The notes below the pieces were generated by a model. It ran no database searches. It had not been told where the DNA came from and worked only from the letters and a program-made list of their open reading frames with translations. Below are positions 30,001 through 45,000 of a stretch of DNA of 64,000 bases, piece after piece. The translations under genes were made by a program, and so were the position numbers. Within the stretch, counting starts at the first letter, position 1. The number at the start of each line of letters is the position of its first letter. The DNA lies in assembly GCF_000315625.1 (NCBI RefSeq), contig NW_005434607.1, positions 55,040 to 119,039 on the forward strand. The letters are read 5' to 3'. Source of the DNA: Guillardia theta CCMP2712. Its lineage: Eukaryota; Cryptophyceae; Pyrenomonadales; Geminigeraceae.

Positions 30001-33000
30001 CAAACTTCACAAAATCCCTGAGATTCGTACTAAAACTCAGATTGGACTTGCTTGTTGAAATCCAAGGAAGTGCACAAAGTGCGGACAAATTGGATTTCTG
30101 GATACACAGCACTGGATGGGAGCCCTCAATTTTACAGAAAAGTGTTGTTCCATAAGCATAGAAGTTTCCTATGACTGTAACTGTCAAGCCAGAGGTAACT
30201 TGAATGTGAACGAGGGGAAAAACTTTATCTATTACAAGCAAAGTCTCATATTGCATTCTTTGAGTAAAGAGAATTGATCCGCCAAGTTCAAGTGATATTG
30301 TAGCTATTCCTGATATTCCCTCTGGAGATTGACAAAAAATGACACTTGATGTTTGAAACGTAGAAAGCGTCACAACAGAGCCAAAATGGCAATTGTAGTG
30401 GCTTGACCAGTCGAAGTTTGTTCCTATCACTGTAATGATAGACCTCTCCAGAAGTAATCTAGAGGACGGAGCAATCGAAAAGACCAGCGCTGCCTTGGTA
30501 AAGCGATATTTCACGGAATTGACGCTTTTGCGGTGTTTGGATAACAAGTCTACTTCTACTGTGCCTTCGGACTGTGATGGAATCATACAGTTTCCAAAAG
30601 AACTATTGAGAAGATATAGCTTGGACGTGGTTCCGTCAAAATTACAGTAGAATTGCTCTCCACCTATGAAGCCATCAAATTGAATGGTAACATTCCTCGC
30701 ACCCGAAATGCAACCTTCTGACGGAAAAAGACTTACTATGCTCAGATTTCCAAGCAGCAAGAATGCAAATTTTGTTTGCAGCAGGTCTTGACTGTCAAAA
30801 GAAAGCATGAAGGTGACATTTGAATTTTTCAATGCAGGTGCAACGCAAAGAATCAAGGTAGACGTGTATGATTTGGGTGGTCGAGAATTCATGCCAAACA
30901 CGCAATCAACAGGCCAAAAGAGAGGAAAATTTAAACCCCGTACCGACACTTCTATCCCTGGACTCCCTTGTAGAGGTTCCACAGAGAGTAAATGAATGGA
31001 CTCTAAAATATTGAACTGTACTTCGTTGGATTCGTACTCATGCGCAACGCTCAATCTGATTGCAAAGCTCGTGTCTTCGAAAAGTGTTAAGTTTGGAGCA
31101 GAGCATGTCACTGCGGATGAAGACAAGTATGTGGCTCGGATGGTATGCGAATCAAATATGCAATTCAACGAATCGTCCGCAATCAAATGTTTGCCAATTA
31201 AGGTTAGGACAGGCCTAGTATTCGGGTAACCGACTGAAGGGTAGACATGGTGCAGCTGAAAATGTTTGAAATACCTGAATTTGCAATGGTTTGTTTCTAA
31301 AATTGTGACATCACTTATGATCGACAATGTGACGGATCCCTCCGAGGGACTAGGAGGTGAAATGCACGTTATCACGGAATTAGATCCTGTCTGAGCAGCT
31401 GCCACCTTTTCTCCAAATAGGCAAGCAAATCTCCCCTGTGGTGCGTTCATCATTACGATTCGTACTTGTGTTCCACCCGACAATGGTCCCATACTTGGAT
31501 GCACTACAATTTCAAAGGATTTGTTTTCAATCAGTACTTCAATATCTTGAACACGGATATGCCCTTTGTATCCGATTTGGAATCGAAATTTCCCGGGAGA
31601 AATAAAGTGTTCAACTGTGCAGATTACTTGCTTGTAAGAGACATACGATTTGACACATTCGAATTTTCCGAGAGAAAGGATGACATCGCCGTGAAAATGT
31701 CTGCCTGACAATGTAAATGATATTGGTTGAAAAGCCAGACTTGCCGTGGGTGATAAGCTGTCAAGAAGTGGAAAATGCACTCGGAAAACAGTCAAACTCA
31801 TCTCGCTTCGGCAATTCGCCGATGAATATACCTGGAGCGGAACTACTCCAAATGGCCCACCAGGAATTACACATAACAACGAATTACTACCTATCACAAC
31901 AGAAGTTTGAAATTGCTCGTCTATTCGACAAAAATACTTCAACCCAGTCTGCATGAAACCAGCGGTTGTAATTTGTATGATGGTTTCATCCTCAACAAAT
32001 GCTGTAGGAGGCTGTATATCTACGATAAATTTTCCTTGTGTCCATGAAACAAGAGGGATGTGAAAAATGTTCGAAATCCGTTGGTGCTCGAGCAGAATAG
32101 AGACAGGTAGATCATTGGTGTCAACGATCATACAGCTTGCCATGCAGATGAGAGTCGTGTCGTCGATGAATTGAATGGGGACAATGCGTTGGACTATCTG
32201 GCAATATAAAGACGGATGGAACAAAAAATTTGTTCCCCTCACAAGTATCCTCGCTGAGCTAGTCTCAGGAATGAATGTCAGCTGCGCTGAACGTATGCAA
32301 GGATTTGTTTCTACAACTTGTACCATCAAGGCTGGTCCGATCATGTAAGCTCCGAATTGGAATGATACACTGTGATTTCCATGCTTTTCGAAGGATATTT
32401 GAAAGAGGAGTTCTTGGCGAGATACAAAAGTACATGAATTTGACTGTTTCGTTCCTATTTGCAATATCATATGGTTGCATGACTGAAAATGATTTCCAAA
32501 AACAGTGAGCGAATCGACTTTAGTTTGAACTAGAAGTGTCGGATGTATGCTGAAAATCTCTGGTGTAGACAAATATTGAATCCATAGTCCATTCCGGCTG
32601 ATGACGTTGCAAGGACCCACCACATGGATTAGGACATTTTGTCTTTCAAAATTTGTGATTGCACACAAGAGCTTTGTAGAGGATTGATATATTGCTTTAG
32701 TCAAATGATCTTGACCAATTTTGCAAAGGAGGCTTTCAAGGTTTGAGAATTCAGACCCAAATATGGTGATCACAGTATGTTGTCTTCGTGATGCTACTGT
32801 TGGCAGCACAGCATAAAGCTCAATATCTTGCTGGTAAGAAAAGTTCTTTTTGATTAACCCAACATCCAGAGAAAATGTTACATTTCCGAATGCAACTCCA
32901 GGAGGGCTGATGCATACAGTTTTGTGGTCATCAATCATCACAGTTACGTTTTGGTTTCCAAAGAAGCATACTGTAGGACTTAGATCGTTGAGCGTAAGTA

Positions 33001-36000
33001 CAATGCGTGTTCCACCCGAGATAGGACCGCATGTTGGGTTCAACTGAATCTGATATGAAACATTTACATATTCAAACCATAGAGCATTCAGCGAAATCAC
33101 CCTTTGACCTGAAAGAATCTTCACCAATAGATTGCCCGATGAATATTGCGGAGCCAGACACTGCAGAGAATTGTTTGACAAAATTTTTGACTGAGTGAGA
33201 AGTCTCCCAAACAAGCAGCTGATATTTAGATATGATGCAAGATTTGTATCAACGTGAAGGGTTACATAAAAGTTGCCTGTTGTTGGACCAGAAGTGGGGA
33301 TTACTTGAATGATTGTCAGGTTGCTGTGGACAAGAAAATCTTTACGATTACTCGACAAATTCCACCCATCCCAGCGCAATGAAAGATTTGATTGCCCAGG
33401 AATGAGACGTGGAAGGGTGCAGACGTGTTTCTGTTGCAAAATGTTGACTGGAGAACTATCCGAGCCCGAGCCAAAAACACATCGGCAAGTCCCATTCAAC
33501 ATACGGCCTGATACCTGAAGCTCTAACAAGATACCTCCAGAGGATGGGCCAACAGAGGGAACCACAGCGACAAGCTGTGGAACAGTCACAAATTTGTATA
33601 CGTTATCACACAAAGGTACTGATTGGTTTTCAGATTTCAAAACAAAGGGAACTATACCTTCCTTGTGATATGGTGAGATGCATGTGACATGGTTCACTGA
33701 AAGAGACGTGGGGAACACGACGAGTTCGCCGAAATGGCAGGAAGGTGAAATCCAGCTCAAAGTCATGTTGAACGTGACAGTTACAAGGGCTCCTCCGTCC
33801 CCTGGCCCTGCAGTACTGTCCAAATGACATTTAAATGGATGCACAATATGCAACGTCTTATTCAACAAAAACGGTCCAGAATTCTTCAGAAGCAGCGTTA
33901 TGGTGTGATTTCCTGGCTTTTCATGCGCAGGCAATTTACAGACGAATTCCTTCGTATTGAGCTGTTTTAGAGCATTTGCTTGTAAATTTCCGATCAAAAC
34001 TTTCTGGAGTGTGTCAATGGTGAAGATTTCACTTACAAGATGCAACTCTGCATTTGAATTAAGCAAAATATTCTCTGGATACACAACAACTTCAGCAACT
34101 CTGTGTGAAACCTGAACAGATGAATTGAAAACTGAGATGGAAGTAAAGTTGTGAGAAATGAAAACTTGTATTTTCAGAAGGCTGTCATACCCCAACCCTG
34201 CATAATGGTGCATTTTTAGCTCACACCTCAACACGGTTGAGGTCAAAATCTTGATGATTGAGCTCTTGTCCTGGACTCGGCAATATAGAGCTGATGAAAA
34301 TGATGATCCAAAGATTGTGACGGCGTTGTGACTGTTCAAAAACAGTCCTGTCGGATGTACAGAAAGAAATTGGAATGGACTGATAGACTTGAATTCCACG
34401 CTATTTGACGAGACATTTTGTGCCAAGTCTTTGACTGTCAAACGAATTATGCCTTCGATCATACTGGGTGTCACACAGGACAAAGATGTAGAGGATTGCC
34501 AGGACACTTCTACTTGTTTTTGGTCGAATTGGCACCTCAAATCACCATGTTTATTGAATTCACCACCAACAATTGCGATGACCATCCCTCCATGTGAAGG
34601 GCTTTGACTTGGGTTAACATCTATGAAGATAGACGGAATCCTGGGTGACAAGGCTCCACATTCGAAGTAGTACAAATTGTTGACTGACAAGACCACCATA
34701 CAAGTGTTGTTCTGAAAGGCAATTGAAAACGGACAAGAAACAAACTGCTGGGACAAGAATATCGCATTAACAGGTATAGTAGAGTATCTGCCATGACAGT
34801 TACATATGTAGTTCATTCGTTCATCAAAGCTCTGTCCAACAATCGTCAAGCGAGGGCTTATCGAAGGGTTGTAAAGGAGGGAATGGACCTTCAATGAAGG
34901 AGGATCGAATAGGATTTCTTCAGATATGCGTGCACCCGTCGTGTCCAATAGAAACACTTTAGTTGGTTGCGTGGTAATGAAATACCCGACCGTGCATTGA
35001 ACCTTGGTGGATGACACAGACAGCACAACAAAACTTTGATTGGAAAAAAAACAACGCAAATCTTCCCCAAACTGATTTCCTATGAATTGAATCTTCCATG
35101 AAGTCGATGAAACGTAAAAGTATTGCATTGAAATATCTCTATGAACAAACAAGAAAAACCTGCAGGAAGAAAATCCTTGGTGAGTGCAACAAAGCTTGTA
35201 CGTACCGTCATTGTTCGAGGGGAGTAAAAATGAAATCAAAGAATCGTTGTGGAGAACAAAATCATTGATGATTGAAGAAGCAATGAATAACTGATCAACA
35301 AGCAGCAAACCATTCCCTAGCACCGTGATCGAGTCCCCACCATTCACAGATCCCGCGCTGGGTTGTATCGATACTATCGTCACCCCGCTTACATATTGAT
35401 AGTTACAAACTGTCCTCGTGTAGTCTGCCCCGTTCACGGACAATGACAACGACACATTCCCCGCAACGTGGACTGGGCTTGTACAAACTGCCTGTGTGCT
35501 TGATTGAAATGTACCTTCTACCGTGCGTTCGCCAAACTTGCAGATCGGCTGGTAGCCTCTTTCAAAACCTCGTCCTACTACAGTCACCGTCGTTCCTCCA
35601 TCTGACGTCCCTGAGCTGGGATAAGCATGCAACACTTGAGCTTCAGCGATGTACTCAAACCAAGTGGAGCTGCCGTTCCTCGATGGGACATCTGACACAA
35701 TGAAGACATTGACAAGGCCTGGACTCTTTGATGGCGGGGTATTGCACAAAAGAGTAGTTGTCGTCTGTGCAGAACATGTCGTTTCATGCTTTCCAAATAC
35801 CCAGATGTAAGTATTCCTGTACGAGTGTCCCAAGTTCTCTCCTATCAAGGTTATCAAAGTATCTCCCGTGACTGGGCCTGTCGATGGTACCACCTCATAA
35901 AGTCTGGGAGGGTGTACCCTCGCAAAAGGCAGCTGGTTGCTGTGCTCAGTCGGCTGATTTCCCTGCATATTCCCCACGGAGACATAGTGCATACCGATAG

Positions 36001-39000
36001 GGAATGATCGTATCTGGGTTGCCGCCATACTGCTCGAGAGGATTGTAGCCTCATACTTGGCATCGGAGACTTGAATGTACAGATGATCCAAATCTCGAAA
36101 ATTCAGACCAAAAACTGTCAAGGCTGTTCCTGCTCTATGACAGATGGATGGCACGACACGGAAAATCGTAACCTCTCGCGTCAGAAACTCAAACGTGAGC
36201 GGTTCATTTACCAGCGATAAGCCCCTCCATGTGACATCAAGTCCCACCACCCCGTGCAGGCTAGGTGCGGCTATGTCACATACGATTTCCTTATCTGATA
36301 TCTGTCGGGCAGGATATGTGAAGGTGTGCGAAATGCGACAGAACAAAGTGTCAAACCCTGAAAACCCCCAGCCATGTACCGTCACAGTATTTTTGGAACT
36401 TGCATGCCCATGACTAGGAGACACTCTTGTCACCTGATCTCTGCCTCCAAACTCGGCTAGAAACCCATTCAACGCTGCAGACAGAGCCCCGTAGTAAATT
36501 GATATCAAGTATTTCCCTTCAAGTCGGTCGATGATGGGACATCTTAAAACCCTTGACGTCAGATACTGCGCCGAAGTACGTATGTCGGATCCAAACAAGC
36601 AGGTGTATTGATTGATTCCAACGAAACCCTCACCACTCACAAAGATCGATTTGCCTTTGCTCTTCTTGATCAGAGAAGGAACAATGCCTTCCAACCTGTG
36701 CGGCGGCATCAAAAGATATTGCACACAATCTGTTGACTTCCTGGTATCGTTCGAAAGCCTTTTGGTGTGCACGCAAATATGAACAAGTCCATCACCGTCT
36801 TGGATTTCTGGAATCGTGCACATTATGGTTGTAGAATTCATCACCATCGCTTGAGCAACACCATCTCGAACTTTGCAAAAATACTCTGTCTCTTCGTGGA
36901 AAGAGTTACCCCAGATGGTGACCGCGGTCGATCCCATTCGAGGTCCAACACTTGGGGTAACTCGCTCCAGAACAACCCGACTCACGATCTCGATCGATGC
37001 GTTGGCGGATTTCAGGTCATAGCCTGAGTCTGGGCAAAGAGCAATTACGTGCGATCCTATGCCTATCTCTTGTGTTGTCAGTTCGCACAGAAGCATGCTT
37101 GAAGACGGAGCTTCCACAACATACTGCAGGCTGGCAATCTGCAGGCACATAGGAGGGTTTGCAGAAAACCCTTCTCCAATTATCGTCAATATGCTTGTAT
37201 CCCCTGATTCAAAGACTTTGGGGATGAGAGCACTTATTTCGATCGATTGCCTCAAGACAATCGGGATCTTGTTCGATCGCAAGTCGGCATTTGCTTTCCG
37301 AGCTACCTCTATGAATGCTGTTTCTGAAGATAAAATCCGCGGCATAGCCACCTTACAGAGCAGTTGTCCATTCAACAAAGCGCCCGGCATCGACGATGAC
37401 GGCTCATGTGAGAAAATACAGAAATCGCCCTCCAACAAATCTACCCCTACCACTGTAACTGATGAAATTCCGGATGTGGTCAGCGACGACGGGTTTACGC
37501 TATATATGCGAGGGACGGACAAGTATTGAAATGAAATCTGCTGACCAGAAGTGTAACGCTGACCCGAGGACCAGAGGCTAAGCTCAGCAAGAAAGCTCCT
37601 CTCGAAGAAGGGAGAAACACATATGATCATGAACGAGCTCTTGAACGATGTGTCTGAAGATGAGCTTGAATCGAATTTGCATGAAAGTCCTGAAAAAAAA
37701 CCCGTACCTTGCACCGTGATCGAGTCCCCACCATTCACAGATCCCGCGCTGGGTTGTATCGATACTATCGTCACCCCGCTTACATATTGATAGTTACAAA
37801 CTGTCCTCGTGTAGTCTGCCCCGTTCACGGACAATGACAACGACACATTCCCCGCAACGTGGACTGGGCTTGTACAAACTGCCTGTGTGCTTGATTGAAA
37901 TGTACCTTCTACCGTGCGTTCGCCAAACTTGCAGATCGGCTGGTAGCCTCTTTCAAAACCTCGTCCTACTACAGTCACCGTCGTTCCTCCATCTGACGTC
38001 CCTGAGCTGGGATAAGCATGCAACACTTGAGCTTCAGCGATGTACTCAAACCAAGTGGAGCTGCCGTTCCTCGATGGGACATCTGACACAATGAAGACAT
38101 TGACAAGGCCTGGACTCTTTGATGGCGGGGTATTGCACAGAGTGAAACTAGTTGTGAGATAAAAACACTGAGCTTGAGCTTGTCCAAAGCGAATCTGTGT
38201 AACAGCTGAAAAACCAGATCCAAAAATTTGAACCTGTGTTCCTCCACCGTATTGCCCAAACGAAGGGGAGAGACCGGAAATTCGAACAAGGGAATTTGGG
38301 TTTCTTTGATGCTGGTCCACGACTGCAACGGAGAAGTCATTGGACCATTCAAGCCTGTTGGCACTGACCGACACATTCACTGCTTCACTCGAGGTCGGGG
38401 TGATGGTGCAGACAATCAGCGACGAGGATACTATCCGCGAGTCTACTACCTTTCTCCGGTCTTGCCTGCAAAGCATAGACTCCATCTCGAAATCTGCCCC
38501 TTGCACTGTTATGGGTGTCGAAAGCCCCCTCCGCACGCTCGATGGGAATACACCGTGTATCCTTGCCACCGGCCTGTACAAGTACGTGACCCCAGCATCT
38601 GAATAGAGCCCATCGTCGCCAAGCACGACAACCTCTACATCAGAGCTGACAAGCTGCTTTGGGCTCACGCACAACACCATTGTGCTCGACACCTGGGCCA
38701 AGGAATCTGTTCTGAGCCTCCCGAATCGACATGCTGATTGTCCTCCTACGAGATTCTTTCCTCGCACGGTCACAATGGTCCCACCACCAAGACTTCCCTG
38801 ACTTGGTACGCATGAATGAATTCGAGCGCCCCCTTGCTCTTCAAATATTTCAGGCTGTGCCACTATCTTGAATATATTGTCCCCCTCCGTCACCTCTATG
38901 GACAGGTTGAACACTTTCCTGCAACGCAAGGAATCGAAGTGGCAGAGCATCACATCCTCAGACACGAAGACTGCTTGGACATAAAGACTGTCAAGTTCAC

Positions 39001-42000
39001 ATCTGACAACCTTATCGTATGAGAACCCCGAGCCAACCAAACGAATGAATGATCTTTCAAGACCTCTGGCTCGTTGTCGGCATTGAGCCTTCACCACCTT
39101 CACAGGTTTTGTGACTATGACTTGGACTGATTCCGCGCTCAGGCCGTTGTCACTGCGTACGTACATAGAAAAATTTCCATGCTGTAATCCTTCAATTGCG
39201 CATTCGAGGTGTGTACTGGTATGAAAATATGGAATACCTTCTTTCCTGCCAAACATGCATCTCAAGCTCTCCCGATCCATGAAGTTTTCTCCAGATAAAG
39301 TCACTCTGGCCGTCGCCTGCCCTTCGACCACAAACAATGAAGGCCAAACTGTGCTCAGGATGGGATTTGGCATGTACGAATAAAGCAAGTCCCACTCAAC
39401 CATGCCCTTCACCACACTTATCACCCTCAGCTGCATCAGACCAGGCCTACCTGGTGGCGAAACACAGACAAGCCTTGATGTATTGGCGTCACTATACCCT
39501 TCCACAGTTGTCGCGCCGAATACGCACCGGACCGATCCAACAGTTTCCATACCATGACTTGTGCTGAAATGGATGACCGTCCCCCCCGAACAAGGTCCTT
39601 CCGATGGATGATAATCAAGCATGTGGACTGCATCGGTTGGTATGTAGAGGAAGGGAAAGCGTGGCGATTTGAAAGAATTTCTTCCTGTGCTGGTTATCAT
39701 CATCTCAACTGATCCAGCCTCGTGCGCGGGCGGCGCTGTGCATTGCAAAGTCTTATGGTCGACTATCTGAGCATCCACAGGGCTTTTTCCGAACAAGCAT
39801 CTCCAAGTCGTCGTTGGAAAAGCTGTACTTGCTAAGACGCTTATGACCGTGCCCCCTCCAACAGCTGAAGACGTTGGGTCAATAACGATGTCCAACGGAA
39901 ATGCCCAAGAGTGCAGAGTTCTCACGTTTGAGAGATGTCCTCCAACTTTGCTGCATCGAATCGAATGTTCCCCGGCAGGCAACCCCGGGATCTCCAATAC
40001 AGCACGAGATACATCCACCAACTCCATTGCAACAGCACTGATAGCCCCTACATCGCATAGCACCTTCTCGTCGAAGTTTGCCCCAAGCATTGTTATGCGC
40101 GAAGGCGTCTCAGCCAAACAGACCTCTGGAATGATCGCATCGAGCTGTACTTGGGTATAGAACTCGTACAACAAATAACCCCTGCTAAACACCTGGCTGT
40201 CAAGGCCCACAGACATAGAAATGGTTCCTGCTGGAGATTCTGGAGTCCGACACACTATTTTCCTCGAATCCACCACCGTGCTCAAAGTTGCAGACGTAGA
40301 GAAAAGACAATACAGGTCCTTTCCAGACAGAAAATTTCTTCCTACAATCGTTGCTATGCTGTTCCCCTGGGTCGGGCCAGATGACGGAAAGATCTCCTCG
40401 ACTACAAACAATGGAGCAAACATGAATTCAATGCCAGGTCCTGATAATGCCAAGCTGCCCTTGTACAGCTCTAAACGGACGGTACCTTCCTGATGTGATG
40501 GCGTGTAACACACTACTTCTTCTCTGCTCTTCCCTAACTTAGCATCCACCATCTCACCCTCAAATGAGCAAACAAGCGCATCTTTCACATGCAACTTGCT
40601 GATAGCAAACGTGACAAGGCTTCCACCATCGGTCGGACCTATTGTCGGGTAGACCAGCTTGACTATTCCCAACTCCTCATACTGGAACATGAAGTCCATA
40701 ACCTTCTCCTTTGCATCAGACATGACTAGGACGGATACATTCCCTGGGGAGGATCCTGTGGGGACGACACAGACAAATTTTCCTGGCAAGCTCTGTCCCT
40801 GTGCTACCTGATCTCTGAACTTAAAGCTGACATTTCGTGCAAGAATCAGACGTGAGTGAAAAACGGTCAGCGTTATCCCACCCACCATTGGCCCTTTCGA
40901 AGGAGTGATCAACAAAGCTTCAATCTGGGGTTCGAGTCGCACGGTCTGACTTGATAGACTGAAGTCCACTCCGTTGTTCGCGACTTTCAAGCTCATCTTC
41001 CCCTCCTCCAAGCTCGGTATATCACAGAGAACTTGCGTCGATGTTATCAAAGTAGCCATCTTGACATGCTTGTCGGCGAACAGACAAGAAATGTCGTGGC
41101 TCTGCTCAAAGTTTCGCCCGATCACAGTGAGATGAAGGTCAGGTGACAAGAACACTTCTCCAGGTAAGACAGCATCGACTTGCTCATCATCGTAGAATTT
41201 GAACGTCCATTCTTTTCCAGAGTGCCTTGATGCTGCAGTATCGTACTTGACTGATTCCCGCGATGCAAGCCTCATAGCCACTTCTCCTATCACTGTTGAA
41301 GGTGGCGCGACACACCGAAATTCATCATGTCTACTCCCTTTGATCAATCCAGTCCACTGTGCTCCTATCATACAGCCAAGATCCTTCTCGCTCAATGCAC
41401 CCCTAATACGTATGGATATGGTTGTTCCGCCCCGTGCAGGCCCGCAAGTCGGTCTGATCTCAAGTATGTTTGTGCTGGGCTCTACTGCGAGCTGAAGGTC
41501 ACTCGACAAAGGCTCAAGCCCGTGGATGTTGAACGTGATCCTGTAAAGTCCAACAGCCAGACCTTGAGGTACACGACAGACATAATCGCCCGAGCTCTCC
41601 CGTGAAAGCTTTGCCACAGCTCCCCCAATCCCACAGCCCGCTTCAAGAAGCGGAGCGAGGCCTTGTCCTTTCATTGTTATGACCGTAGAAATTTCTTGGT
41701 AAGCAATACTAGGCACGATCGACGTCACCTGTGGTTCGGGCCAGTAGAGGTATGCAAACTCGTTAGAGTTCAGCGCAGCAAAAGTGTACTCAGACTGGAC
41801 TATCGTCAATGGAACCAGTCCAGCTTGCATGGAAGGGCTCTCACATACAGCAAGACTGGCTGCTATTGTGATGGTCGCCCTTCCGACCGAAGATTGACCA
41901 AATTTACAGAAAGTAGTATTCCTTCCAAGCTGATTTCCGATCAAAGTAATCTTGGTTCCACCACGAGTTGGACCGGATGATGGAGTAATTTTCAGCACTG

Positions 42001-45000
42001 CAAAAGCTTCTTCGAAGTCAAAGCGCAAAACATTCGAGCATACTTGATCTTGTTCAGATATGCACAGCTTCAGCTCGACACGCCTTGCAAAAGAGCTCGA
42101 GATCTTGCACGCTGCCATCGACGATGAGATCATCACTGCACTGCTGTGCATAGAACCAAATCTGCACGTCGAATGCAGACCCATATGGTCAAGAGATCCA
42201 ACGACAGAGACAAACGTGTATACACCGACCAAACCTCGGCTTGGTAGTAGTCTCTGGATCTTTATCTGATCTAAGGAGATGAATAGAAGAGAGTTTGATA
42301 TAATATCATTACTCCCTACAGACAACGACACTGTTACATTCCCTGAAGCAAGTGCCGGGATACCGCATTGCACCCGGGAGGTAGATAGCCAGCGAGCTTC
42401 TGCATATGTCTTGCCCTGCCCGAAAACGCAGCGGGCATCGTTCATGTCAGTCCTGAAAACTCCTCGCAACTCGATCCAAGCTCCATCGCCCCCCCGACCC
42501 ACGGTGGGGCTCAAAGAGAGCAAGAGCACTTCCGACCAGTCGTCGTCCAGAATCCTCGCATCGATCAATTGATTGTCGCAGTAGAAGGTGAAAGACTGTG
42601 CCCTCGGGATGTCTCCGCGCGCTTTGCACAGAGACACGGTCGACGTCAGCCATACAGCCTGCAGCAACCTGTTGTCCTGTCCAATGCTGCATGATACCGC
42701 ATCCGGCATGAAGTTCTCTCCAACAACACGAATTACGTGCAATCCCGTCTCACTCTCAACATGCTGGGCCGTTGATTGGACGGTACATTGCAAGGTATAC
42801 TGTACGTTCATAGATCCGCTGACCACCAGACCATCCTCACCACATGTTACATGTACCTGCACAATGGATGGAATGTCGTGTGCTGGTGTGACGCAGATTA
42901 CTCTCGTAGACGACAGTACCCTCGCCTGGCTCATTCCGATGTCTTCGAAGACACACGTCACCAGCATGACGTCGGCTTGATCCCCAAGATGTTCACCAAC
43001 AACGGTTAGCTGCATTCCCCCCTTGACTGGTCCTGACGAGGGGATCAGCTTGTTGATCCGAGGTTCTCCCAATATCTGAAAAGGTGAGCTACACTTCATC
43101 CCAGACTCTCTTTTGTTGTTGCTCACCCGCAGGGTCACAAGCTGAGGCTCTAGGCTCAATACCAGACGGCAAGTTCCCATGGCTGTCGACAAGATGTCAC
43201 ATACCTGCCAGCCCAGCCCGTTGATCTGTACATAGAGCGACATCTCAAAGTGTCTTCCCCGTAATGTCACAACAGCGCTGGAATTACCCTGGACGGCCCA
43301 CGATGGTTGTATAGAGTCTATCTCGGGTGTTTGGAGCACATAGAACGCTCTGAGAGCTGAGACATGCTGCCCATCTGTCCCTTTCACTTGCCAAAATACA
43401 GGACCAGGAGTGCTCGGTAGCGTCTTGCAGCGAATCAATGAGGAAGACGCCCACAAGATCAAAGACTCTCGGGCCCCATATCGGCACCCAGGACGTTGGA
43501 TATCAAAGTGCTTGCCGACGATATCTACCCACAACCCGCCTTGAATAGAGCCAACGGACGGAAGTACCGCCTCTAGCATTGCCCTTTCTCGTTCCAAGTA
43601 TTGAAAGAATACATTGCTTTTCGATCGAGTAGTACCTAACCACAAAAATACCCGTACTCGAGCACTACTTGCTTTGGCTGCGGAGAAACATCCAAACTGT
43701 TGATCGCTTATCCGAATAGCTCCTGTCCTTGCTCCAAGCTCACCGAATTCACACTCCATAGGCATGTCAGGTATCGTCTCTGCAGTGGAAAAGCTCACGA
43801 AGGTGCCTCCGGCTGCTGGTCCGACACTGGGCGTTGCTGTTTGTGGTGTGGGCTCGGCAATGATATTCAAACTCAACCCGGGAACAGGTCGATATTGCCC
43901 GCCTCCAACACTTAAGAACAAGGTAAAGTTGCCTATCCTTCTTATCCCTTGAAACAGACAAAGCACCTTTGTGGAAGACTGGTAGCGAGTATCGCCCAGG
44001 AGATCACCGCCCACCATGCACGACATCTGGGGATTGGGTCGAAAGTTTGTTCCGACGACTGTCAAGAGAATTTGGCCAAGAATGGAAGAAGAAGGCTCAA
44101 ATCTTACAAATATTGCTCCGGTACAATGGCTAGAGTGAGGTTGGTGTTCGTTGTCAACGTTGGAGTCCACTTGACAAATAAAAAGTTTGTCGTCATTTCA
44201 TTTGTGCCAAACTTGGTTCGATGTGTCATTTGGCACAGAAGCAAGCTACTGCTAATCAATTGTAGTTGCAAATTTTCATGAAGCAGTGTGCAGTTGGCAC
44301 GATGTATGTTGTAAAAGTTTTTACCCAAGACAGTAATCGTCGTCCCCAAGCCAGATTGAACTTGAGTTGGATGCAAGTAAAAGAATTGAGCTGGAGATGC
44401 TGTGACATGAAAGTTTTGCTTTATATTCATTGTTTGACTAGCTGTGACATTGACGTGTATTGCATATATTCCAGTTGGAAAATGAAATATTTTGCACTGC
44501 AGTGCATCTTGATGTGACATATGCCCTTGAATGAGCATATTATGACAATCAGTTATAAAACAACCTTTGAAAATACTCGTCCATAAGGTGTTGTGGAGCT
44601 TGATCGACACATAATCACTTGAAAAACGTATTGTAAAGTTCTGAGAGAAACTTCGAGAGTTGTTATCTATGGCTTTTTTGTCGTAAGATAGGGGTACGGA
44701 TGACTTATACAGGAATAATTCTAGGAACGACCAACGCTGTAATTCGACTAAACAAGCACAAAGCAAATGTGAGCAATTTGCCTGCGACAAAAACAAAGAA
44801 TCAAACATGCAAACCACGTCCGACTCAACTGAACGCTTTAGTTCAAAGACGAGAACATTGTGAAAATGAGAATCGAATGCCTGGACTGGTCCAAAAGTAA
44901 CTGGATCGACGTAACTTTGAATAGAGAATGATGTTTCATAACAAGCAGCTCTAACAAAAACCTCAAATACCCCATCGACCTGGATGGGAGAAACTCTGAA

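Larger units (their letters stand above)
1..44107 (-). other. Giant exon 3, second part (frame 2 mod 3), about 14,700 codons, open to the window edge
   Basis: Direct translation at 1-1,000, 9,840-10,840, 35,320-35,750 and 43,250-44,107 gives continuous TIG modules, for example VEKIWPTSG at the left edge and AYPSSGTSDGGTTVTVVG near 35,600. All sampled points share one frame (lowest plus-strand base 2 mod 3). No closed minus-strand ORF of 60 or more codons exists in this frame anywhere in 1-44,100, as expected if it is open throughout. Apparent plus-strand ORFs here are antisense shadows. I saw no transmembrane segment or non-TIG enzyme domain, but not every module was read. Confidence 0.85.
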
